Positions 54,867 to 64,000 of a stretch of DNA of 64,000 nt are shown piece by piece (the stretch's first letter is position 1; each line of letters begins with the position of its first letter). Source of the DNA: Taeniopygia guttata. Its lineage: Eukaryota > Chordata > Aves > Passeriformes > Estrildidae. The DNA is taken from positions 12,220,001 through 12,284,000 of the forward strand of contig NC_133026.1 in assembly GCF_048771995.1 (NCBI RefSeq), given 5' to 3'. Below the pieces are notes generated by a model. That model did no database searches. It was given only the letters and a program-made list of their open reading frames with translations, and was not told the origin of the DNA. A program made the position numbers and the translations under genes.

Positions 54867-55550
54867 GGGCCTGAGCAGGGGCGGCCCGTTGTGTCCCGTC
54901 GGCCCGGGGTGACCGTGACCACTCCAGGGCCTGAACAGGGGTGTCCCGTCTGCCCGGGGTGACCATGACCATCCCGGGCCTGAACAGGGGTGTCCCGTCA
55001 GCCCGGGGCGACCGTGACCACCCTGGGCTGGAACAGGGGTGTCCCGTCGTCAGGGGTGACTGTGACCACTCCAGGGCCTGAACAGGGGTGTCCCGTCTGT
55101 CAGGGGTGACCGTGACCACTCCAGGGCTGAGCAGGGGTGTCCCGTCTGCCCGGGGTGACCATGACCACTCCAGGGCCTGAACAGGGGTGTCCCGTCTGCC
55201 CGGGGTGACCGTGACCACTCCAGGGCCTGAACAGGGGTGTCCCGTCTGCCCAGGGTAACTGTGATCACCCCAGGCCTGAACAAAGGTGTCCCGTCTGTCT
55301 GGGGTGACCGTGACCACTCCAGGGCCTGAACAGGGGTGTCCCGTCTGTCTGGGGTAACTGTGAGCACCCCGGGCCTGAACAGGGGCGTCCCGTTGTGTCC
55401 CGTCTGTCTGGGGTGACTGTGACCAGGCCAGGGCTGAGCAGGGCTGTCCCGTCTGCCCAGCGTGACCGTGGCCCCTCAGGCCTGTGCCAGGTACCCGTGA
55501 CCCCCACTCAGGTCTATGAGGGCTGTCCCGTCTGACTGGCATCATCGTGA
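54867..55550. repeat. 49-50-bp GC-rich minisatellite, about 13 copies
   Basis: The marker TGTCCCGTC recurs at about 54900, 54950, 54999, 55048, 55097, 55146, 55196, 55246, 55295, 55345, 55404, 55453 and 55532, so the unit is 49-50 bp with a few longer copies at the distal end. Each unit has GGGGTGACCGTGACCACTCC and CCTGAACAGGGGTG or close variants. Copies differ by scattered substitutions, so the array is not freshly homogenised. Two copies (54.89 and 55.39 kb) share an extra CCCGTTGTGT. The array abuts the KLF6 promoter on its upstream side. Long open frames across it come from low stop density and are not taken as genes. Confidence 0.95.
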
Positions 55551-56518
55551 ACCCCACACAGCACCATCCCCGTGAGGCTTCGAGGCAGCACCAACTGCCC
55601 CATGTGTTCGGTTTTCCAGCGAGCAGAAGGGTTTGGACCTTTCTGTCCTTCCTTTGTACCCTGAGGGACAGCTGGGAAGGCCTCAATGACACCTTGGAGA
55701 GGAGTGGGGTCCCAAAGCAGACCTGGAGCTTCGTGTGGAGAGAGGTCTGCTCATGAATGAATGGCTCAGTGGATGTTCCTGGCCAGCACCATCCAACGCT
55801 GCTTCTCCCAGTGCCACCTCAGCACAGATAGTTATTTGTGTTCATGGAGCTTTTTTAAGGCTAGACTTGTCAATGATATGAATTCTTAATATAATTTAAG
55901 AAACTGTGGTCACTAGCTTTCCAAAGGAGTGTCCAGTACATGGAACAAACAGTCCTAATGTGTTTTCGGTTTCTTTTAAAGGATTTCTAATTTTCTGCTG
56001 ATGTTTCCATCATAATCTCAGCTTTATTCTTTCTGTTTCCCTGCTTTTTTCTGTATCTGTTGCTGGTTGCCTACAAATGGTAACTGAAGTGTTTAATGTG
56101 TATTTCTTCTGCCTACTGTCTTCGCTGAACTGGTGACTGCAGGTGTGAAAATGTCAGTCTAACTTTCCATCCCTGGGCCCCTCATAAACTATTAATGTGG
56201 TGATTCCTGAAACAAACAACTGGTGTTCATGGTTGGTTTTCCTGTGTCTATGCAAAAAAAACAAAAAAAAAAAAAAAAAGAAGTGTGAGGTCAATTAGAG
56301 CATTATTTTATGTTTAGAAAAACAAGGAGATGCTGAAAACACATCTAAATCCAGATAATTATGCACACTTGGTTGAATCAGTAATTCTTTACTTGGTTTC
56401 ACATGGCCAAACATGTAAATATATATCCAAAATTGCCTTGCAGGCAACAGATAGTGCAGGTAGTTTTGTGTCTACTTGTGGCCAAAACAAGATCCTTTTT
56501 CTGAAGAAAACTGCAGAA

Positions 56519-56544
56519 GGAAAAAAAAAAAAAAAAAAAAAAAG
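56519..56544. repeat. Poly-A run
   Basis: An uninterrupted run of about 23 A after GAAGG. No recognisable processed pseudogene or SINE body precedes it. Confidence 0.8.
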
Positions 56545-59500
56545 GCAAAAAGGCCCTCTTAAGTAGATGAATTATACACCTTACTCAAGCCTACTTTTAG
56601 TTCTGTGGAGTAAAATATTTTTTGGTCTGAGATGCGGTGTGGGCTCCAGTCAAATATAACCTGGTAACATAACTCTGGGGATCATTAGTGTTTTTTTAAC
56701 CGCCCAGCTCCCTGTTTAGACAAGATTTTATTTTCAAACATAGTGACAGTAAATGCAACTATCTGCTCTTTCTATTTTACACTTGCCCCCTTTTTAGCTG
56801 TGTGTCATGTCAGAGAAATCTGGGCTTGTCAGAAGCTGGATGAGGTTGGCTCTGCCCACGTGGAGTTTGAGACATAATGATCTTATCTTGTACGGGCAGT
56901 ATTTCCCAGTGAAGGACAACTGGAAACAGCAGATGTAAATTGATGGAGATGCAAAGGTCCTTAAATGAAATGCCTCTTTAATAAGTAAGGTTTTCTGCAC
57001 TGTTGTCAGTCTGCGATTGTTTGAGTGGGATGAAGTCTCCTGCTGTAGGAAAAAAATTAACCGAATCAAAGAAAATTATTGCACAGATGTGACTATTGTG
57101 CAGTGAAAACTGTTTTAAGTTATATTCTGATTAAATACTGGCTTTCATTAGACAATTATCAATGGACAAAAGAAAATTGACATATGTGTTTTTGGATAAG
57201 TTCTAGATTGCTACTGTGCTAAGAAATTTTAATTTCAAGTATCAAAAAGCATCAATAGAACGAAAGGTCAAACCCCGATGAGAAAGAATGGATAAGAAAA
57301 CAGAGTGAAGAAAAGAGACAAAGTGTTTTTACCCAGTATGTATTTAATCAGGAATTAAAATGAAATGGTGAGTCAAAAACATGCTGTGGTTTAGGAGACT
57401 GTTCCGTGGAACACAAGCTGAAGGGAAACTACTGGCACTAACAGCAGCCATGTGGAACGAAGGGATGGCGTGTGAGTTGAAGGGAATTTATTGTAGTCTG
57501 TGGAGGATAATAAACATTAGGACAAATTTTAATAGGCCCCAAAATGAAAGAAAATGAAAGAATGAGCCAGTAAAGATACCTGAAAATATAATTTAGTCCC
57601 TAATGACTTTCTTCAAGCTATACAAAGCAGTTAAGTTTCAAATATTCATTTTATACTACTGGGATTTTTTTCAGTCATGAGCCAGGATGGAATTTACCTC
57701 GAAAACCTTAAAAGAAAACATGTTCTAACTTTAAAAAATCCAGAGCAAAATCAGTCAGTCCTCTGGGACTACACAACTTTATTTAGATGTGCCAACGAAG
57801 GACAAAGACCCTGATTTAGAGCAGAGGCCTCTTCTTTAAGTATGTGAAGTGTGTGTACTGACTGTGTGTACTCACTGCTAGGAGAGAATACAGCTACCAA
57901 GTTCCTTGGATGATTTTCTTGTCCTGCCATACACTAATTCATGGGGATGCCCTTGATTACATAGAGGTAGTCACATGCTTCCAATTCTGTAAATGTTTCC
58001 TGTGTTTTTTAACTCTGTATGATCAATATCACTTTAAAAAGTAGCAAAAAATTAGTATAAATTGTATAGGATTTCTCCAAATGTCAGAGCTTTTCCTGTG
58101 AAATTTCACAATGGCTTTTAAGGACTGTCCACAATTTAGAAGCAGCCAAGTTACCACTTTAAGGCTGCTATTTTACAGATATGTGCAGGGGAGAAAAAAA
58201 AGCCCTGTGTGCTTTTTTTTTTTTTTTGTGGCTTTCCTTTTGCTTCATTAATTTTAGTAAGGTTCTGTCTGCAAAGCTGTATTGCCACATTACATACCCC
58301 ACCGCTTCTCCGTAGTAACTGCTTTTGTCAGGAATGGTAGACTGTTCCTGGAAAATCTGCTCTCCGAAGGAGCAGGTGACAGACGGTGTTTTCCAGGTGG
58401 GCTGAGCTCCACATGAGGCAGGGGGAGCACCTGTTCTGTTCTTAGAATATTCATGCATTTTTAGAGGACACATCAAGTTGGTCTGCATTGTATTCAGTGC
58501 TGAGAGTAGGAGGAGGAGAAGACTTCCTGAAAATGGTTCATGTACAGCCAGATGCAGGGAGGTTAGATGAAATAGGCAGCTTTTTGTTTGATTAGGATGA
58601 ATGGACTTTATTTGGGATAAAAAGAGAGAGAGGGTGTCAATTGCATGAAAACATTGTCAGATAGCACAGAACACTACTTGAAACTATCTGCTTCCAAGGT
58701 GACAAGTTGCTAAATCGAAAACTAGTATGCAATGTGATTCTACTGCAGATAAAGTAAATGCTCTTTGAGGATATATAAATAGAACTGTAATGAGTAGGCA
58801 AGCAAGTGGGGTGATTCCTGATCTGTCACTCTGGCAGAGTTAGAGACTTACATTTCAGACCATAAGCTAGACTAAAACTAGAAAAAGGTAAATTAATTTA
58901 AAAGACATAATCATAAAAATACGGTAAGGAAGAATTTCAGTGAATGTGACCTGAACTTGTTCAGTAGACAGAAAATAGGAGAGGTGATGTGTTTCCCTAC
59001 AAGTACTGGTAAAAAATTAACCAGAATGGCGGGGAAGAAATGGTTGTCATTAGCTAATGTGAACACAACATGAATCAATGACCCCCAGCTGAGTCAGAGG
59101 TGGTGTGTTGTGTGGTTTTTGTCATTCTGATTCATTGGGTTTTTTTTTTTCTCTTCAGACAGAACCCACAGCTATGTAATTTCTACAACTTACCTGCTAC
59201 AGAACCTTGTAGTTCATGCTTTTAAACTGTATTCACTTTGGTTCTCCTAGATGTGCCTAACCAGTCAATGAGAAGGTAGCGCACTGGTCTGTGATTCCCA
59301 TCAGCACCCAGAAACTGCATGAGAGTAAAAGGTGTCAACAGACGATCCTTTTTCAGGCAGATGTATTGAAGAATGTCTTCCTTAAGTGTCCTTAATTGCC
59401 TCACCTTGAAGGCAATTACATTTTCCATTTCCATAACTGGCACTGGAAAGGTGATTCTGTCTCTTGCTGCTGTAGTTACGAGTGACGATCCTGTAGTGAC

Positions 59501-59956
59501 CTAGTTGCAAACAGGTTATTAAAGATGTTTTCTCACGTACCCATGTTGTCTTTATGTTTTAAATAAGTCTTTTTTTCCTCCCTGATGCTTAGCTGCTGGA
59601 CATATTTATGAACAAAACATCCATTCACTTTTCAGCTCTTTCTTTTGTGACTGTATTAGGACAGAATTAGACCTTGTTTCCACAAGAGGCTCAGTTTAGC
59701 AGTCTGCTTAATAGTACACAAGAGTATTAGTAATAGGAGTTTATAAGTCCTAATTGAATGGGAGTTTCATGGGTTTTAATATAAAAAATATCATGTATGG
59801 TTTTCTAAAGTATTTAAAAGCACTCATCTTGTACAGGGTAAATAAAAATTGAACTTATAAAAACTTAACTGTTTTCATTTTTGTAAGATCTGAACTTTAG
59901 GATGACTACTTTTCTAGCAGTGCACAAAATCTTCCATGATGTAAAAAATCTATTCT

Positions 59957-59992
59957 TAAAAAAAAACAAAAAACAAAAAACAAAAAACAAGG
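59957..59992. repeat. (A6C)n short microsatellite
   Basis: Four consecutive A-run-plus-C units after an A8 run. Confidence 0.75.
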
Positions 59993-61614
59993 TAGCCTTC
60001 CAGATCTTTCTTTGCAAATATGAGTAATCTGTATAAAGAAAAGTTCACATTCTTTGCAAAACATCTTTACGAAAAATGGGATTTAGGGTGAGCAGCCTTA
60101 TAAGTAGCAAATTGGAACAACTGGGCCTTGTCTGACAAGTTTCTTGGTTGCTTTTAGGAAGTTTACTATCAATTTGCTTTGATTAATGATTAAAAAAGCA
60201 GCTTAAGCTAAGGGAAAAAAAAAAAAAACACCTGTGTCACTGGGCATTTTTTCGTTTTCATATGACCAGTTTTTAGGGTTTTTTCCACTGCTAATTAGTG
60301 AGCATTATTTAACAGAGCATTAAGCTGGGGAACTTAATTCAGAACAATTTTGGAAGCTGTGAGAAAAGGAACCCAATAAGAACCAGTCATTTTGTGAAGC
60401 GAGAGACTGGAGGACTAATGATTGTTAAAAATAGCTGGGCTGTCTCACTAGCTGCTTGTAAGGCTTAGTAAAGGTACATAGAATTAGACTGTAGCTGCAA
60501 ACTTTAATAGGAGAATGCAAGGAAGTATTTCTAAGCAGTGATGCCAATTAGACACAGGGCTGGCTGGCTGGGGTGGTTGTGAAACTGCCTTTTCTGGGAA
60601 TTAGTCATGGCAAGACTAGACAAGGAGTTGTGTGGAAGCCTCAGCCAAGAGCGGCAGACCTTTGCCTGGAATGAGCTGCATGGCCTAGGGTAGCTTTTCC
60701 AGCTTGTAACATCCCTGCTCTGACTTCACGTGAAGTGCATTGTATGGGTTGTAAGTTTGTAAAGGGTTTTAAGGCTTTCTCTGTGGCACAGTACTCCTTT
60801 CTGTGGTGAATGTATCAATAGGGAGCTTTTCTCTTAACAGGGTATGTGATGAACCCTTTGCCCCTGGCAACTTGATTTTTCATGGCACAGGAGAGCAATC
60901 TCATTGTGTCGGTCCTTATGAGAAGTGGGAGTCAGTGCTGATTCACCACCCCCTTCCAATAACTGCAAAATCAGATACAGGGTCTGATATGCACTTGTCC
61001 ATACGTACATATTTGAGAGCAAAATGAACTGTGGCCTTCTTTGGGACACAAGGAAATAAACACAGTCATTAAAGAGTCAGCACCGTTACCACATAGTGAA
61101 CCTTTACTCACTGTTCCCACCTATTGTTATTTGAAATACCCTATTTCCTGTTTTCTGTAACTGTTGCCAATCGTCGGGATTCAGATCTCATTCACATCAG
61201 CGTAATTCTGGTAGCTTTGGGACATCAACAGGGAAAAGGAAGTGAAAAGCAAGTGACTATGATGAAATAACCCTGAGTTTACACTAAAGTGCTCAGGGTT
61301 TAGTCCCAGTCAGTGCCAGAGCTCAGCCTGGTGTGTAGGAATTCAGGGAAATTGCTGTTTGCTGTGCAAGCCCCTGTCAATACACTCACACTGTTGTCAT
61401 TACTGCTATTGTGCACTAGGATGACAGCAAAAATAAAATGAAAATACTTACTCTGTACGTATCTGAGATGAATGGGCATATATAACATATAAGCACACAT
61501 TCTTCATTCATGGGGGCTTCTTGGGTCTTCATTATGAGACTATGAAGTCATAAGAAAATTTGAAAGCACTGTGTAAAAAGTATTTTTCCTGAGTTTTTAT
61601 ATTTCAGCCTGGTT

Positions 61615-61760
61615 AGGAAAAAAAAGAAGCAAAATCAAACCCCCCTCTCCAAAACTCTTCCCCCAAAAATCAAAACAAAAAACACCAACCGAACAACCAA
61701 CCAAACAACCAACCAAACAAAACCCAAACAAAAGCCCAACCAACACAAAACCCCACCCTT
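61615..61760. repeat. A/C-rich low-complexity tract (CCAA/CAAA)
   Basis: About 145 bp nearly free of G on the + strand, with AACC AACC AAAC words and C runs. Imperfect; no element recognised. Confidence 0.7.
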
Positions 61761-61944
61761 TGTTCAAAGTGTGGGAGAAAGGATTTTTTATCTGAATTCC
61801 ATAACAAGGAAGCAGAAACATGTGCATAACTGAAGGATCAGACCCACAAAGATGCCTCTTCACTCTCAGTCATTTTTCTCTGCACAGAAATTTATTGGAA
61901 ATGTAAATGCCAGTAAAGCATTGTGAGTTCTTTGCTAGTATTAT

Positions 61945-62105
61945 CTCTGGGGCTCAGTTCCCTAGCTATACAGAAAGGATACTACTTCCTTCCTTCATTC
62001 TATGCCAAATGTAAGCTCTGGCCCAAAATCACAAAGAGAGATTATGGCAGAGCCAAGAAATGAACTCAGATCTTCTGAGTCCTAATCCAGGCTTGATATC
62101 ATAAA
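61945..62105 (+). mobile_element. Ancient CORE/MIR-like SINE, 3' half
   Basis: CCAAAATCACAAAGAGAGAT, ATGGCAGAGCCAAGAAATGA, ACTCAGATCTTCTGAGTCC and TAATCCAGGCTTGATATC match the 3' half of MIR-type SINEs (AAGGTCACA; GGCAGAGCCGGGA; AACCCAGATCTTCTGA; CAGTCCAGTGCTC). The 5' half is not clear. Confidence 0.75.
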
Positions 62106-64000
62106 CTCATCTTTCATTCGCTTTTGAATAACAACCAAAGTGTAAACCTTCTTCCTATACATTTGCAACATGATGGAGTTCTTATCTGTGGTGGTCATTG
62201 TGTATCCTGCTGGCAATTTCACAGCCTTTTAAAGCTTTTTCCTCCTGAATGCTTTTTTCCTTTCCCCAAGAGATAGGCAGCTTCCTTCAAGACTTCCCCA
62301 GCAAAACTTGCCTGTCTTATTTGGTGGTGTGTGCTGTGTGTTCACCTGGTGCAGAAATCATCTATGATTATTTTTTAATTTCATGTCAATGTTCTCTGCC
62401 ATCCTTACCTGTTATTTGCATCTGATCGCTCTCCCTCAAAAATATGTAAACTTTTTTTTAGGAGGTGCTCTAGAATTTTTTGTCAAATGAAAATGTTTTG
62501 CTTTAAATGAGCCCTTTTTTGAGTTTAAATGCTCCAGGTAACTTGTTTTTTTCAAAGGACAAATTATTAAATTACTAAACATACAGAGAAGCAAAAATCC
62601 TTCTTGCTCGATCTTTTCCATTCTCTTGCAGTTTAGGAAATTTATTTGAGTGAGGTTTTTTTAAAATCTCATTTGGCATTCATTTGGAAATCATGAATTT
62701 CAGAGGCATGATAGAAATCAAAAGTTGTTTTCAAAGCAAATACATTATCTTGTTGTTCTAACTGGAGGGAGAAATTTTTTAACCAGATGATCTTTTTGGT
62801 ATCATCTGATTTAACAGGCAATCACAATTTTGTTTTATAGAAGGCTGATGGTACCTTTGAGATAATTGTGTGTATGTATTGTAAATTTGAAGTAAATATT
62901 CCAATTTTAACAGAAGTAAGAAGTGCTTTCTCATTCTTTTTAAATGTCGTCATTATGAATGTCTTCAGTGTGGTAAAACCTTTAAGTGTTTTTCTGGTAT
63001 TTTGGGTCTTATCCACTCAGAAACTAATCCATGAAAATTAACACGGAAATAATTTGATCAAAAAATTACACACATGAAAATTATTAGACACCCATCCTGC
63101 ACGTATGAGTTGCTAACATTTACTCAGTGGTAACCCAAATTATGCAATTGTCAAGCAAATTGATATAAGATACTGTGGTGGTTTTGCACTGCACTATGCC
63201 TACAGAAGCAGTCATGCTAGAAAAAAAAACATGAAAATTATACTTTTGTAATTATTATTCTTCATTGCCTATATTGTGATAACACCTAAATGCATCATCA
63301 ATGCAGAATGCTGTTGGGCTACATGTGGAAAAAACAAACACTAAGTGAGAGTCCCCATCCCAAAAGGATTAGTTAAACATGATTTTAATTAGGACTGATT
63401 GGTCCCTTTACAGAGTGTATTTCTGCCACTAACTATTTCAACATACAACATATTAATTACAGCTGCATTTCTCCCAGTTTCATTGATAGCTGATCTCAGG
63501 GATGTCATTAGTGGTGAGATCTAACATGGCAGTTACCCATCCTTTTAGGGTTCCCAGCTGAACTGAGTCATGTAACAGTGGGAAAATGGAAAGGAGGAGT
63601 AGGAAGGAGATGGTCCTGCCACTGCCTGAGTTGGTGATGCTCTGTGTTGCTGCATCTGAATGCTTGGCTTTTGATGAGAACTGCTGGACTCATGAGCTGT
63701 CTTGGAGGCTTCATGGTGCTAGCCAAGCTGTAAATACAGCCACAGAGCAAATCTCTTGCCTGTTTTTGGAAAAAATATAACAAAGAAGGGTAAAAGGGAG
63801 CTACGCTGTTCCAAATTTGCAGAGTAGGAGATCTGAAGCACCAGAAGTTTGTCTACACAGAGATTTGCACTGCTGTGAGATTCTCAGTGGAAGTGTTTCC
63901 TGCTCACTGACAAGCAGTATCTGTGTCCAGATGAACAGATGGCTTTTCCTTCACTGTGACTCATGGTTGTTACAGGGTGGGAAAGTCCTCTGAAGAGCTT
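62106..64000. other. Intergenic, nothing recognised
   Basis: AT-rich sequence with only short chance frames and no repeat that I can name. Confidence 0.65.

Larger units (their letters stand above)
55551..61614. other. Upstream of KLF6, intergenic
   Basis: GC-richer to about 55.8 kb, then AT-rich. A 73-codon minus-strand frame at 59222-59443 has mixed composition but no known domain. Poly-A runs at 56258 and 60210. No promoter-like island for a second gene. Confidence 0.6.

Noticed and set aside
54286..55692. 468-codon open frame on the minus strand across the KLF6 promoter and minisatellite
   Set aside because: It is made of minisatellite units of 49-50 bp and CpG-island sequence with few stops; other frames in the same stretch are open as well, and it covers the promoter and GC boxes. 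No domain.
59222..59443. 73-codon minus-strand frame with mixed composition
   Set aside because: Looks somewhat protein-like but matches no family that I know and has no supporting signals.

Overview
The window is vertebrate nuclear DNA, most likely from a bird. It is AT-rich and gene-poor, and holds CR1 LINE fragments with the typical CR1 3' tail, solo LTRs of avian endogenous-retrovirus type and a few very old CORE/MIR-like SINE remnants. No bacterial-style operons, RNA genes or CRISPR arrays were seen. The bird assignment rests on the repeats and on one gene, KLF6, whose predicted protein is 283 residues long, the same length I recall for mammalian KLF6.

Layout. 1-45 kb is intergenic and carries only repeats: a MIR-like SINE (2.6 kb), short CR1 tails (3.8, 19.0 and 23.0 kb), a degenerate ~160-bp tandem repeat (10-11.2 kb), an ERVL-like solo LTR (11.6-12.1 kb), a 2-kb CR1 fragment split by a younger 646-bp solo LTR with a perfect 5-bp target-site duplication (12.15-14.2 kb), purine- and A-rich tracts, 68 perfect copies of GGGAA (21.9-22.25 kb), an old CR1 piece (28.6 kb), a probable LTR (29.9-30.5 kb) and an ERV LTR (35.1-36.0 kb). 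One unrecognised short open frame at 42.5 kb is flagged.

45.4-54.4 kb is KLF6 on the minus strand: four coding exons (53947-54048, 50511-51084, 48658-48781, 48180-48231), with GT/AG junctions and continuous reading phase, a long AT-rich 3' UTR (~45.4-48.2 kb) and a CpG-island promoter (~54.3-54.7 kb). KLF6 encodes a nuclear C2H2 zinc-finger transcription factor that binds GC/CACCC boxes.

Directly upstream of KLF6 are four CCAAT boxes, a perfect CRE, a MEF2-type site and a TATA box whose best orientation points away from KLF6, followed by a 49-50-bp GC-rich minisatellite (54.87-55.55 kb). This suggests a possible divergent transcript. 55.6-64 kb is again AT-rich intergenic sequence with one more MIR-like remnant at 62 kb.
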